NCBI GenBank assembly: GCA_023548195.1
Contig: JAJHZJ010000419.1
Span: forward strand, 562,273-626,272
DNA: 64,000 nt
DNA from: Bettongia penicillata ogilbyi
Lineage: Eukaryota > Chordata > Mammalia > Diprotodontia > Potoroidae
Reading direction: 5' to 3'
This document shows, in pieces, positions 1 through 12,119 of this stretch. Below the pieces are notes generated by a model that was not told where the DNA came from, made no database searches, and saw nothing but the letters and a program-made list of their open reading frames with translations. Positions within the stretch are counted from its first letter, which is position 1. Each line of letters begins with the position of its first letter. Made by a program: the position numbers and the translations under genes.

Positions 1-2060
1 TTTTGTTCATTTCAGTAATAGTTTCTGACCAATCTATAGGCATTAATGAACTAAATCTGTGGTTTGTTCATCCAATTATATATCCTACCCTATCCAACAA
101 CTGTTCTTCATCCAATTGGTTATATCTAAGTGTATAGTTACATCAGATTTCTTTCAGTGATTATTTAAGAGGTTTTACAATATCCTGTAACTTGATACAA
201 TCAGAACAATATCCCTCACTCTATGAACCATTTAGGGGAACATACATAAAGGGAATCCCTCTTCCATTTAGACTCTGGTCTGACCTCCTCCAACAATAAT
301 GGTAAACACCTTTGCCAAACATAGGTCTTCTTATTTCATGCCTTTTGTTTGTTTGTTAATCCACTATCTCTGTTCTATATTTCAAAGGATTTTGTATCAT
401 TTGTATGATATCTTCCATTTTCAAAGGAAAATTTTCTTGAAGCAGAGATGTTGAGATTGCACTTTCTCCTCTATAGAATAATTTTTTAATACTAAACAAA
501 TTAAGAAAATGGGATTTAGTATTTACTAAAACTTTCATTTGTAAGTCACTCAAAATGTATTTATTATTTGCTTACTATCAGTTAGGGACTGTATACATGA
601 TTAAGAATACAAATAGTGAAAGAAAAACAGCCACTTCCCTCACAAAATTTGAAATTTAATGGGGGAGGGGAGGAATTACTCAGGGACCCTTAGGGTTAGG
701 CTAGGTTAACCCTTATTTTTATTCAAAGTCCCTCAATTGCATCCAAGACTATTACTGACCTGGCTCCTGAACCCCCAACCTCCATTGTTCTAGCGCCCAA
801 CCCCCAGTGGGCAGTATTGCCCACTTTGGGAATCTATTTCTAGAAACTGTTGAACTCTCCCACTTCTTATCACATATTCATTATATTTCATACTACTTCC
901 CACTATGTACATGTTTATATTGAAATTAAAAATACATTGATTTAATTTGGAGGGTCACATTGAGTTCTACAGAATTTTGTAACTTCCTCATTCTCTGAAA
1001 TGTAAGACGGCACTGAAGAGGCAATAATTTCTAATTTAATCTTTTTTGCAAGTGCTTATAATGAACACTATAGTAGAGAAATGGCCAAGTGTTCTAGAAA
1101 TGTTCTTACCTTTAGTTTTTAGATGTGGAGAAAAACCAGATCCCCTAATTTCTTTGTCTCTGCAAGGAATATCTGTGAGTCACCCTTTCAGGTGGGTTCA
1201 AATTCCTTACATCTAATTTAACTCATGGCAAGAATGTCAAGATTTCTATGGTGCATGTCCTTTAATTTGTACAGATCCATGTACCAATTGCTGCAAAAGG
1301 AACACACTTTTTTGGAACACCAGGAACTAAGTCAATGTTTATATATAGCTCGAAAATCATGTCATTATGTGTATTCCCTTCCTCCTTTCCTCCCTGTTCT
1401 GCTACTATCTATTACTAGAGAAAATCAAAGTGGGATGTGCAGAACCTAGGGATATTTTGTATATTCCTTTATTTGATGGACATAGCTAGAGAGTTAATTA
1501 CCAAATTATTAATATATTGTTGATGAGGCATTCCATAGTTTGCTAGCCTAATCTTCGTATATTATCAGTGGAACTTTATCACCTTCTATCGATTATTCTT
1601 CCAAATTGCTTTGGCGGTCATGGTTTAAGTCACTAGAGGGTAACTTATTTTGAGTCCTATAGAAAATGTTGTAAGTAATTACCTCTAATTAACAGCCAGA
1701 CATTATATGTAATTAACTTTTAGCAAAGAAATTTATTTAAATGGAATAGTAAGAACAATTAGCACAACAGGTTACCTGTAAAAATCCTGAAACTTTTAGT
1801 ATACCCAAGTACACCTGATATCCACAGGAAAGACTGCATGTTCAGTGATGGTGAGCCCCAATATGCAGGATCCATTTAGCAAAGGTTTCTCACATCTCAT
1901 AAAACTGTATGACATGGAAGTCCTTTCTCACTGAAGAATCCTCACAATTATGTGTAGTCTCTGTTGCTGAGACTGACTCAGTCTGGCTGCTGGGGTCACT
2001 CCTTTATTCAATCTATAAGTTTCAGGAGTTTCTAGACTTAGAGCTTGACAGGACCTTAAA
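1..2060. other. Anonymous AT-rich sequence
   Basis: I recognise no gene, RNA or clear repeat here. Open frames are short (74 codons at most), AT-rich and lack family motifs. The stretch at about 640-960 is richer in C and G than its surroundings but matches nothing I know. It may contain repeats too old to see by eye. Confidence 0.5.
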
Positions 2061-2067
2061 AGTAATA

Positions 2068-2215
2068 CAGATGAATCCTCTTATTTTGCAGATGAGAAAA
2101 CAGACCAAAAAAAGATAAAGGAATTGGCTAAAGTCACACAAGAGGTGAGCAGTTGGTAGAACTGGGTTGCAAACCCAGTTAAACTCTCTTCCTCCAAATC
2201 CAGTACTTGTTCCAT
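2068..2215 (-). repeat. MIR-like SINE remnant
   Basis: The sequence has the usual reverse-complement MIR order: 'ttttgcagatgagaaaac', then 'aaagtcacacaagaggtgagcagttgg', then a hallmark 'gaactgggttgcaaaccca' segment. This is the tRNA-derived core of an old mammalian SINE. Diverged, edges approximate. Confidence 0.65.
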
Positions 2216-3174
2216 TTATGATGTTCTACCTCAAATAAACAACCTTGAGGTCTTAGCTGTAAGGAAAGAAGTCCTCGAGCTACCTTTTTGATTAATACTC
2301 TAAAGTGCTAACCCTATATATTTAATCCTACAATGGGATTTTTGCTACTCCAAAGATATTGAGTCTGTTTCATATTATGCAGTAAATGAATTATTTTATC
2401 TCAAAAAACTCCCCAAAGTTGTATAATAAATAGATATGATATTATCAGTATTTTAATGGGGCTCAAATGATTTAACTGGGTAAACCCAAATTGCCTTCCT
2501 ACAATAAGTACTGCAAGAGTCTTTAATTATCTTTAGTTAATAATGCAACCAACCTTCCAGTACCTCTAATGGATTAAGCTATTATACTCAGGGCTCCCAG
2601 CAGTGAAAAAAAGAACTTTACACTAGTCAATAAATTTCACAATTAATAGGTGGTGTTATAAAGGAGGTTCTAAGTCATAGCCTAAAACATTTATTGAATT
2701 TCCAAATTATATGACAACCAGTCACTAATGCCGAACTAAAAGCAACCAATACAGAAGCTGTGGGTGTGGTAATACAAACTTTCAGATAATTATTAACCTC
2801 AATGTCAAAGAGATATAAATTCCAATGTTTTTCAGTTTCTTTATTTTGAGAGCATTCAAGATGACAGAGTAGGTACACCTACTAGCAAATGTATTTAACT
2901 GCAACTTTCGATAGGGAAAGATAAGAAAATGTGGGCTTTATTTCCTGAGGCATAGATTCAGGTTCACAAATGGTTTAAAGCTATAAAATACCTTCTAAAG
3001 TTGTCTTAATATGGAAGTACCTCATGAGGTGTTCAGTACTTAATTTACAAAGAACATTTTGCAAAAGCAGTACTTCATGATGACTGTGCCTCTAAGTTAG
3101 TCTTTTTCACCTATTCTAATGAAAAAGACAGAGAGACACTAGGCCAAAAAAAAAAAAAGTGTATGAAACAGTAA

Positions 3175-5453
3175 CGCTTCTATCCCAAAAATGATTCTGA
3201 GGGAAATTATGGGTCTGGGTTGTAGAAGTGGAAGCCACTGGCCAGGCTGCTTCCCTGCCTCCCTGCCCGCCACTGCTACTATTTTAGTTTCTTCTCCACC
3301 TTCCCGGGGGTGCGGGAGGCCAGCCTGGCTGTGGATGCCTAGATAGCCCCGGCCGCCAGTCCCGGGTCCTACCAGCATTCAGCATGGACAGGGCAGTGGC
3401 AGCGGCAGTAAGAGAAGGAGAAGGAAGAGGAGGAGAAGGAGGAAGATGGCAGGATGACTGCTGGCCTGTATGTTACACTGTGACATCAGGTATACAATAC
3501 CTGGATATTCTGAAAATACAGAACCACAGTTTGTCATTCTCTCATGTATTACTATCAAGGAATCTGCACAAATAGGAGATCAGGCATAAAGCAGGGTGAT
3601 GAAAGGTGTTGATGATCTAGACTTTTTGTTGGGATGAAGCAATGGAAAAGCCAACTTACGCAACAAAGTGGTGAATCGGTCATGGTATAGTTGGAGATTG
3701 GGACTTGATGGCGAGATTTAGGGAACAAGTGATCTTTAAATACCTAAGTACAGAACCTGAAGATCATTATTTTCTTTTGACTGAACTTCTAAATACACCA
3801 GAAAACAGGGAATATATAGCTGAAATTATATTTGAATCCTTTAATGTTCCAGGCCTATGCATAGCTGTACAGGCTGTCTTTGCTTTAGCTGCAACTTGGA
3901 CATCAAGACAAATAGGAGAGCGGACACTGACTGGTACAGCTACAGACAATGGAGATGGTGCCACTCATGTCATTCCTGGAGCTAAAGGGTATATTTTTGG
4001 CAGCTGTATCAAGCACATTCCAATTGCTGGGAGAAATATAACATTTTATTCAGCAGTTATTGAGAGAATGAGAAGTAGGAATTCCTCCTGAACAATCCCT
4101 GGAAACAGCTAAGGCTGTTATAGCTATGTCTGCCCAGATTTAGTCAAAGAATTTAATAAGTATGTTACAGATGGGTCAAAGTGGATTAAACAGTATACTG
4201 AAATGAAGGCAATCCCAAAAAATGAATTTTTCATTGACATTGGTTATGAGCAGTTCCTGGGTCCAGAAAACTTCTTTCACCTAGAGTTTGCTAATCCAGA
4301 CTTCGCACAACCTATTTTAGAAGTAGTAGATGAGGTAACTCAGAATTGTCCCATCAATGTGAGATTTCCTCTCTACAAGAATATTGTCCTCTCTAGGGGT
4401 TCAACCATGTTCAGGGATTTTGGCCATAGACTACAATGGAATTTGAAAAGAACTGTTGATGCAAGGCTGAAAATAAGTGAAGAATTAAGTGGTGGTGACA
4501 GAAGCCCAAGCCTATTGATGTGCAAATCATTACACACCACATGCAGGGATATGCAGTATGGTTTGGGGGATCAGTGCTGGCTTCCACACCTAAGTTCTAC
4601 CAAGTATGCCACACCAAAAAGGCATATGAAGAAATTGGATGTGGTATTTGCCGCCACAACTCAATGTTCGGGGTGATGTCTTAATACTGACTTCATAGTT
4701 ATAACAGGGAGATGGGGAAGAGCTCATATTTCTGATTATCTGTTTTGTTAGGATGGCTGATATTATGATAGCAAACTGACTTGACATGGAAAAGGCCAAA
4801 TGTAATTCAACAGGAATATTTTAATATATGTATCAACATACGAATGTAGAAGAAAAGCAAAATGATTAAAAATGTTTTTCTGCAGATGATATTTGAATCT
4901 GTATGTAACAAAAAGAAGTGGGTTTTAGTTCTTTCTGAGACTGGATGTTTTGTATATTAGTGGATTATCCAAGATTTGATGGAATTTAATGGTATGTCAA
5001 TAGTTCTATTATGCTTGAATTGTACCCTTTAAAGTGTGTACAATGTGAGAGCTTGTTGTATTTCATACTTTTCTATACTTTGAGGAAAAGAATAACAAAA
5101 ACTTGTAGTTGTGGAAAAGAGAGATCACCTCTAAGGTAAATTTAAAACAAAAGCCTCATGACACTTGCTTACGTACTCATGTTATTCTAGTTATTAAATT
5201 TTCCATCATCCCAAAAAAAATATCTGGCTGTCTTTGCAAGTGTTTTTTGGAACTAAAACTAGTACCTTGGTGTTTTCTGAATACTCTCATTCTATTTCTT
5301 GCTTTAAAAGTAAAGATGAGATTGTTGGACCAGTAAAGAAAAAAAATAAAAGTTTTTTAAAAAAAAGGAAATTTTGGCAAAGAAATTGTGATCCTTTGAA
5401 TTTAAATATATACTACTATTTTTTTTCTCTATGATCATGTGTCTTTTGTTTTT

Positions 5454-5517
<64 letters not shown>

Positions 5518-5976
5518 GTATGTGTCTTTGTCTCTGTCTCTCTCACACACATATACACAAAGTAGCAATAGCAAGAAAGCAAATTTAGTCAGTGAGTATG
5601 ATGGCTATTTAACTGGTGGCTGTACTGTATAATTTTGGAAAAGTAAACTCTTGATAAGTGGAATATTAATGGTTTTTTTTTTATGTGCTTAATGTGGTTT
5701 TCAGAAGAGAAGGGGAAAAATGCTTTCAAGTAGAATGGAATCAATACACCCACTTGGGAACAGAATAGAATGCTACCATTGGTTGTAAAAGAGACAGTTT
5801 GCATTTAATAAGACTTGTCTACATTATTCCAACTTTATACAAGGTGTAGCATTTTTACAAAGATCACTTTAGTTTCTACACAGTCATTCACTTCCCAGTG
5901 AAACACAATAGTTTTATCCCTTCCTATTTGAAATGTAGAGACCTAATAAAACTAGAACAATGATAAAAAAAAAAAA
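3175..5976 (+). pseudogene. ACTR3: Processed pseudogene of ACTR3 (ARP3, Arp2/3 complex subunit)
   Basis: The coding part runs from ATG 3445 to the stop at 4682-4684 with no introns, as expected of an L1-made retrocopy. Recognisable ARP3 segments include [75 protein letters not shown] and the C-terminal [10 protein letters not shown]. They fall in several frames: codon 4 is TGA, there is a frameshift near 4045 and another after the SEELSGG segment near 4490. In the parent family the protein nucleates branched actin filaments as part of Arp2/3; this copy cannot make it. A 3' UTR-like stretch follows to AATAAA (5945-5950) and an A12 run ending at 5976. A possible 9-bp target duplication, aaacagtaa, lies at 3166-3174 and just after the A-run. 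Gene identity is secure; the outer boundaries are inference. The closely related ACTR3B is a less likely parent. Confidence 0.9.
5456..5517. repeat. (TC)n microsatellite
   Basis: Nearly pure CT dinucleotide run of about 60 bp, followed by a less regular TGTCTTTGTCTC and CACACA tail. It lies inside the inferred 3' UTR part of the ACTR3 retrocopy. Confidence 0.95.
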
Positions 5977-6668
5977 CAGTAATGTGAGGGAGAATGAAAT
6001 TGATCCAGGGTACTTGGTGATGGTATCATGCTGAGATTATTTATGCGGTGAACTTTTGAGTCAGCTCTACGGAGGAGATGAGCTTAAAAATCCTTGAGGA
6101 AAAGTAAGACACACAACAACTTGATCACTCTGGATTAGAAAGACTACACCAAGAAACAGACAGGCTATCAGAACTTTATTGTTTCAGGATATAAGCCTAT
6201 TATAGTCTGCAAATGAAGAAACTGACATTCTCAAGTACTGGTTGAAAAGATTAACGGTTCACAAAGCAAAGTCCCAACTGTGCCAAATTAAAGATCTTGA
6301 AATTCTGATGCCCAAAATTCTACATATCCCACATCCGAAATGTACATATATTATAGCTTAAAGGTCTCAGTGGCTCACTTAGTAATGCACTGTTAGGTCA
6401 ATTTTGCAGGTGCAATTTAAGTTTAGCCTATCTTGCATTAAAGCATGGCAAGGTATGTTTTTTTTGGTCACTAAAGGTGCTTCTAGTGCCACTATATATT
6501 AGGAAAAGTTTACTAATGCATTAGTTTTATAATTAAATGTGCCAACGGACATCTTAACACAATTAGAATACTAGAAAATTTCACTGGACCTGGGAGAATA
6601 TCAGTGTACAAAGTTGGGCAGAAATAAGCAAAATAATAATAAATTATTATTTAGATTTATCACCTGAC

Positions 6669-6955
6669 ATGATAAAGTACTGGCAGACTCTAAGGGTCTT
6701 TCTTAAGCTGAACTTGCAAGCAGTCAAACTCTACTGGAGAAATTGCAACTCCACTGGGCTGGTCATGTTGTTCTATTGCCAGAAGTACATTTATCTAAAA
6801 GACTATTTTCCAGAGAACTCACACAAGGCAAATGCTCACACGGACATAAGTGATACAAGTACACTTTCAAGATTGCTGAAAAACTTTAGAATCTTTTGGG
6901 AAACATTTGAAATGCTGACACAGGAGTACCCAGCATGGTGTGCCCAGCAGAAATA
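6669..6955 (+). mobile_element. RTE-type LINE, 3' end of ORF2 (remnant)
   Basis: The frame beginning at 6669 and its neighbour encode the post-RT tail typical of RTE-like LINEs: a tryptophan-glycine-histidine-valine (WAGHV-like) box, a KRLF-ELTQGK-SHGD stretch read across a frame change, and a final FEMLTQEYPAW segment resembling the family's 'AQDRSAWR' ending. The same segment occurs inverted at about 8230-8505. It is a 5'-truncated, frameshifted copy. Confidence 0.7.
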
Positions 6956-7086
6956 AGCAACATTTATCTAACAAATAGTTTATTTAATAATAATGTTAAA
7001 TCTAAAGGCTTATCTATATCTCTTCTGTTGATACATTTTGTTTTTACAATAAAATAATTTCCAGATTACTGACCCCTGCTCTGTGC

Positions 7087-7171
7087 AATATATACATATA
7101 TGTATTTATGTATGTATACATATATATGCAATATGTATATATACATATATATATATACATATATATATATG
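7087..7171. repeat. TA/CATA low-complexity repeat
   Basis: Alternating TATACATA and TATATATG units. Short palindromic AT tract directly upstream of a SINE. Confidence 0.9.
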
Positions 7172-7194
7172 CAAAACTATTGATACAATGATGG

Positions 7195-7425
7195 CACCTA
7201 ACACCTAGGTGGTGCAATAGATAGAATGCCTGGCCTGAAATCAGGAAAACTCATATTCTTAGGTTCAAATCTGGCCTCAGACACATGACCCTGGGAAAGT
7301 CATTTTAGCTGTGTTTGCCTTGGTTCTTCTTCTGTAAAATAAACTGGAAAAGGAAATGACAAACCACTCTAGTATCTGCCAACAAAACCCCAAATGAGAT
7401 CACAAAGTATGGGCACAATTAAACT
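7195..7425 (+). repeat. Marsupial-type tRNA-derived SINE
   Basis: Starts with 'cacctaggtggtgcaatagata', continues through the internal promoter-like 'ggttcaaatctggcctc' (B box) and 'gaccctgggaaagtca', and has the extended tail 'aaaggaaatgacaaaccactc...ccccaaatgagatcaca'. This is the long form of the abundant marsupial tRNA SINE. Confidence 0.85.
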
Positions 7426-7429
7426 ACAG

Positions 7430-7985
7430 CAACAACAATACAGTACATTCATCCAAAAATGCAAACAATACCCCACAGCTCTAGATCTCCTCACCTCTCT
7501 ATTTTCAAAGTACTTTAAAATTAACATATATGCAGAGAAGAAAAACAAATTCCCTCAACAGCTATATGTGTGTCTCATTCTACACCCTAAATCCATCATC
7601 ACCGCCTCTCTGTCAGTGGGTAGTGTATCTAATCCTTAGTTCTCCGGAAGGGACACATGAATGGTCATTGTCTGATCATATGCCATATAATTTTCAAATT
7701 TGTTTGTCTTCCTACTTTTTCTCTAGATTCTGCTTATTTCATTCTTCACTGATTTATGAAAGTCTTCCAGATTGTTCATTTTTACGTTATTGATCTTGTA
7801 TTTATTTTCCTGATTTTGCTTACTTTATTGTATAAATTCATATAAATCTTCCCATATCCTTGAAATCTTCTTCCTCTTTTCTTACAGCACAATAATGTTC
7901 TATCATATTGATATACCACAGCATATTCAGATTTTCCTCAACTAATGGGCATCTTTTACATGTTCTACTGTTTTGTCCCTATTAG
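7430..7985 (-). mobile_element. L1 3' end remnant (antisense)
   Basis: Read on the minus strand this matches the L1 3' region. The plus strand shows the hallmark 'cttacagcacaataatgttctatcatattgatataccacagc' order (shared in pattern with 46860-46900) and 'ctcaactaatgggcatc'. Old and diverged; no open frame remains. Confidence 0.6.
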
Positions 7986-8019
7986 TTATTGTCCTTAGTT
8001 CTTCAAGAGGACCAAAATG

Positions 8020-9010
8020 ATATCACTGTATTGGGGTCAAAGTACAATAAGGTACAAGAAACAAGGAACAACTGTGGCTGATCAGACCAATAAAAGATGG
8101 AAAAGCTCTATCACAGGTCAGACACAAATAATCCATAGGAACATTTGGAATGCAGAAGTCTCTAAATTTGAACACATCCCATTTCTTCTGAGCCACTGAA
8201 GTTCTGCTTTGCTCATAGGGCACAGAGGCTCACCATGCTGGGTACTCCTGTGTCAACATCTCAAAGTTTCACAAAAGATTCCAAAGTTCTTCAGAAATCT
8301 TGAAAGTGTGTTTGTATCACTTTTTATCTCCATGTGAGCACTTGCCTTGTGTGAGTTCTCTGAAAAATAGTCTTTTAGATAAATGTACTTCTGGCATTAC
8401 AACAACATGGCCAGCCCAGCAGAGTTGCAATCTCTCCAGTAGAGTTTGAGTGCTTGGAAGTTCAGCTTAAGAAAGACCCTTAGCATCTGCCCGTACTTTA
8501 TCAAGAGCAAAAGGAAAAAAAATAACTAAATCTGTTACTATTGATAATCACTCTAATCCAATCATTAAGTGGAGCTTGGATAGACACCTGTTGTTGTCCA
8601 ATAGGTCCCTTGAAAGCATGCTGCCAATGTAAGTGAATTTATTCACAGTATTCAAAATTTCTCCATTTGTTGTAACCGATGGTTCCATATTTGGGTATTG
8701 TATGAATATCTGGATACTCGCTGGTGGAGAAACTCTTTTTCCTTGCTGTTGATTGTTAGGCCAAAATCAGGAAAAGCAGCAGAGCATCAATCTATACCTT
8801 GTGGCTTCTCAGTTTCAGAGCCTGCATTTACTGTAGAGTCCTCTGGAAATAAAATGTCACACACCAGTTCTCCCTCCACTTAAGCCTTGGTTTGTGACCT
8901 TTTCAAGTTAATTCATTTACCATCAATGTAATAGTTGATCTTGATATCATTTGCATCCTTGTTGAAGGCATCTGACAACATCACAGAAAATGTCAAGATA
9001 AAAGCATAGC
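8020..9010 (-). mobile_element. RTE-type LINE ORF2 remnant (RT and C-terminal region)
   Basis: On the minus strand, in broken frames, I read the order expected from an RTE reverse transcriptase: a 'FSVMLSDAFNKD' block near 8980, a 'FGLTIN' block near 8760, a 'VNKFTYIGSMLSRD' block near 8620, and the 'WAGHVV' tail with 'KRLFFRELTQGKCSHGD' near 8400. The segment between the last two blocks is shortened. It ends in an RTE-like 3' tail at about 8020-8220. Stops and frameshifts make it non-functional. Related 3' tail lies inverted at 6669-6955. Confidence 0.75.
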
Positions 9011-9054
9011 AGCAAACATATTCCTACTTTTACCAACCTGTTAGCTGACTTTCC

Positions 9055-9600
9055 ATAATTTTCTGTCATTGTTCTCATTTCTTTTCCCAATTTTCCCTCT
9101 ATCACTCATATTTGGTTTTTAAATAATTTTTTTGTTCTTCCAGGAATTTTTTGTTGGGCTTATTTACAATTAACTTTTCTTTTTATTTGAGGCTTTACTT
9201 GTTGTTATTTTGATATCATTGCCTTTTGAATTTGTGTCTTGGTCTTCCTTGTCACCATAGAAGCTTTTTTATGGTCAGGCTTTGTTGCTGCTCTTTGATA
9301 TTGTTGTTGTCATGGCCAAATCCCACAAATAGCAATGTTGCTACAAAGACCCCAGGTCTGCCCACATCCCAGTGTCACATACTTCTCTTTCTGGCCTACC
9401 AAGTTGTCTTTGGTGGGAAAACTGTCTCACCCTGACATTCTGGTGGCTTTGTCACTCCTAAATTGAATTTGAGGAATTATTGTTAAATTGTTTGGAGGGG
9501 AATAGTGCAAGAGCTTAACTGTAGTACATTTTTCTACTTAGCTGTGTTGACTCTGTGCAGAACTTCTATTACTTTCCCTTACTCTATTAGTTTGCATTGA
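9055..9600 (-). mobile_element. L1 ORF1 N-terminal / 5' UTR remnant (antisense)
   Basis: The plus strand shows, in order, 'gtttgtgtcttggtcttccttgtcaccatagaagc'-type sequence, a 'ccaggtctgcccacatcccagtgt' segment and 'ggtgggaaaactgtctca', which I recognise as reverse complement of a marsupial L1 5' region. It stops before the usual 'gccatcttggctcc' start of the element. Subfamily not assigned. Confidence 0.55.
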
Positions 9601-9748
9601 CAATCTACTCATTGCACTGAAGTTTGTCTAGAACTTTTTTTTTTTATACTGTGTGTGTATGTGTGTGTCTGTGTACTTTTTGCAACAACCAGGCTGTCTA
9701 TCTGTCTCAATTTACTTGCCACACCTATTGAATGCTTTTGTTCCTGTA

Positions 9749-9827
9749 TATAGATAGATGGATAGATAGATAAATAGATGTAGATAGATAGATAGATAGA
9801 TAGATAGATGGATAAATAGATGTAGAG

Positions 9828-9871
<44 letters not shown>

Positions 9872-9880
9872 TGATAGACA
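9749..9880. repeat. (GATA)n microsatellite
   Basis: About 130 bp of TAGA/GATA tetranucleotides with occasional GATG and AATA variants. The minus-strand reading gives a spurious Tyr-Leu-Ser-Ile frame. Confidence 0.97.
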
Positions 9881-9889
9881 TATATATAC

Positions 9890-10585
9890 ATGAAATGCCA
9901 CATTTTATATAATTATTCAACATGTATTAATTTATTTTTCCCTAAGACAACCTTAAAAAGCAGGGATTCTCTTGAAAGATTTTGTAAAGCATATGTTAGG
10001 TACAGAATTAATAAATGCTTTTTATGAAGGTGAGGAGGAGGAGGAAGAAGATGCCTTTTATTCAAGAGAAATTTTTCAGTTCTCTCTACACTAAAGGCTT
10101 TGGATCCCCATGATCTTTCCTAGCCAGTCAAACCACCATGAGGCGTTGCCTTTGACAACTAGCAGCTCTTATTTCAAAAAAAGGCAGGGATAAATGAAAT
10201 CATTCCCAACCAAGGAAAGTGACTGATAAAAGCTCAAACCAAGTTATAATTTTTTTCTCCTTCAACTCAGTGGTTAAATATTGAAATGAATCTGTGATTT
10301 CACTGCTTTGCACTTTCTATGAAATAATGCAGATCATAAGCACTCCATCCTATTTGACTGTTCCATGTCCTCCCACACATTTAATACAGCCAATTGTCAA
10401 ATCAAACTTATTGAACATTTTTATGTAATAAATTCTTTATTGCTGCTGAATAAATTCTGGAAAACAGTCCATGAAAGAATTCTCAGACAAAGTCCCCATT
10501 ATTTAATGCACTTGAAATATACATCTATGGAGATTAGAAGCTTGTGGGAAGTAAAACTCCTCCTTATTTTTCATTTAAATTTCGA
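9890..10585. other. Unannotated AT-rich sequence
   Basis: Nothing recognisable. A faint L2-like tail, 'ttaggtacagaattaataaatgctt', lies near 9996-10020. The open frame at 10365-10661 has no family motif and runs into the next SINE, so I do not call it a gene. Confidence 0.45.
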
Positions 10586-10589
10586 GACA

Positions 10590-10805
10590 GCTACAATGAT
10601 GGATTTGAAATCAAGAAGACCTGAATTCAAATCTGTCTTCAGCAACTTACCAGTTGTGTGACCCTAGGCAAGCAACTTAACCTCTCTCAATCTCAGTTTT
10701 CTTCATTCATACAGTTGAGATAATAATAGCAACTATGTCATTAGGCTTTTGTAAGGGTCATATGTGTAACACATATGAAGTGATTTTCAAACCTCAGAAT
10801 GCTGT
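10590..10805 (+). repeat. MIR/tRNA-type SINE
   Basis: Contains 'gacctgaattcaaatctgtcttcagcaacttaccagttgtgtgaccctaggcaagcaactt' pattern followed by 'gagataataatagcaac' and the tail 'atgaagtgattttcaaacctcagaatgctgtat'. This order is that of the longer mammalian MIR-type SINE with the 'agcgctttgcaaac' tail. Confidence 0.8.
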
Positions 10806-10809
10806 ATAA

Positions 10810-11540
10810 CTGCTATTATTAAGACTAGTCAAATTAGCTTTAAAGCTGCTTCAGTAGTAAATGTAAAAGTAAAACCCTACATACTTCTTTGCCACTTACA
10901 ATTACATGAGTTTTCCTGCTTAAGAATACATTCATGTGATCCATTCCATGGGTTGGGAAAGGAACCAAGATAACAAGTAATAGATCAGAGTACATTCAAA
11001 TTGTCTTCCATAGCTGCTCCACAAATGGAAGTACACCAGATCAAATCCTGACTGACAAATCCAATAAAAATCCACAATCTGTCAATTCTCCAAGCCACAT
11101 TAACATAAGGAGACAGCAAAGACTATAGATGTTGGGACAGTTCTTGATAAGAAGTACTGTCAAGATCATTCCAAAGCAGAGATGGAAAGAAAGCAGATGC
11201 TCTGCACACAGGAGGGTGTAAAGAGTACTTATAGGTCCGCAAATGACCTTGTGTAGAGTTCAGGAAGAGGAATCCTTTGGCCAGTCTGATACTCACTACC
11301 TAGTTACTACTCTTGCAATCCAGGAAAGGCAGTGGAGAAAGTCTAGTCTTTCTCTGGGGGGTAGCATCCCAGGGTAAGAAGGGGTGAAGGGCTGGAGATT
11401 GAGAATGCTTCCTTTCCCCAAGACTCTGCTTTGACCCTGGGTTACAAACTTAACGTCTACATGCTATCTTCTGAGCTTCCCCTCACTCTTTATATATAGA
11501 TGATTCACATATATCAGAAGGAAAGTCTGATTAATCGTTG
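10810..11540. other. Unannotated sequence
   Basis: No coding or repeat signal that I can name. The 11160-11470 part is richer in G and contains purine blocks such as 'aaggggtgaagggctgg', perhaps an old LTR or LINE 5' end, but I found no termini. Confidence 0.4.
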
Positions 11541-11544
11541 GCTT

Positions 11545-11975
11545 TCATTGTTATTGTGTTCACCCTTCAATTTTGTGTCATCAGGGAAATGATGACATGA
11601 CTTGTATTTGACTTTGATTTGGGTGAGGGAGGTCTGTGCGAGGTCACCAGCCTCACTTTCTCCTCCTGAGCCATCTGGATCCAGTGACCAGATATTCATC
11701 AGGGTGCAATGGGAGACCTTGGCCTTTTTAGGTTAAGGTCTTTTCAGGCACTCACTTAGAGGAAGGTAATATCCATTCAGTGAATAGGCCTGTTTAAGAA
11801 GCAGTCAGGGAATGACCCCTTTAATGGGAAAAATTAAAAAAAATAACTATATAAAGCTGGGAGGGAAAGAGAAACAGTTACTATTGATAATCACTCTAAG
11901 CGAGGGGGGTCCAGAAAACAGTCATGAAGTGGAACTTGGGCAGGAACCTATTGTTGTCCAGTCTATGGGATTCAG
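11545..11975 (+). repeat. Marsupial RTE-tailed SINE
   Basis: Carries 'gaaatgatgacatgacttgtatttgactttg', 'gtcaccagcctcactttctcctcctgagccatctgg' and 'gaccagatattcatcagg' in order. The same blocks recur at 20430-20655 and partly at 58285-58385. The distal part ('ttactattgataatcactctaa ... cctattgttgtcca') is also found at 8531-8600, which links the family to RTE sequence. Named from pattern only. Confidence 0.75.
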
Positions 11976-11984
11976 AGTGTACTG

Positions 11985-12118
11985 GGAAGGAAAGAATGAA
12001 AGAGAGAAAGAAAGAGAGAGAGAGAAAAGAGAAGGAAGGAAGGAAGGAAGGAAGGAAGGAAGGAAGGAAGGAAGGAAGGAAGGAAGGAAGGAAGGAAGGA
12101 AGGAAGGAAGGAAAAATA
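11985..12118. repeat. Purine tract with (GAAG)n core
   Basis: The core at about 12031-12112 is a near-perfect GGAA tetranucleotide run of roughly 80 bp, preceded by GA and GAAA units. Strong strand asymmetry; could form triplex DNA. Confidence 0.97.
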
Positions 12119-12119
12119 A

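Noticed and set aside
3139..3378. A 79-aa minus-strand frame upstream of the ACTR3 pseudogene
   Set aside because: GC-rich antisense of the inferred 5' UTR; low-complexity composition and no motif.
7195..7425. A functional tRNA gene
   Set aside because: A- and B-box-like motifs belong to a SINE; no cloverleaf or anticodon arm could be folded. The same holds for the other tRNA-type SINEs here.
9609..9923. 104-aa frame rich in Tyr-Leu-Ser-Ile
   Set aside because: Translation of the GATA microsatellite.
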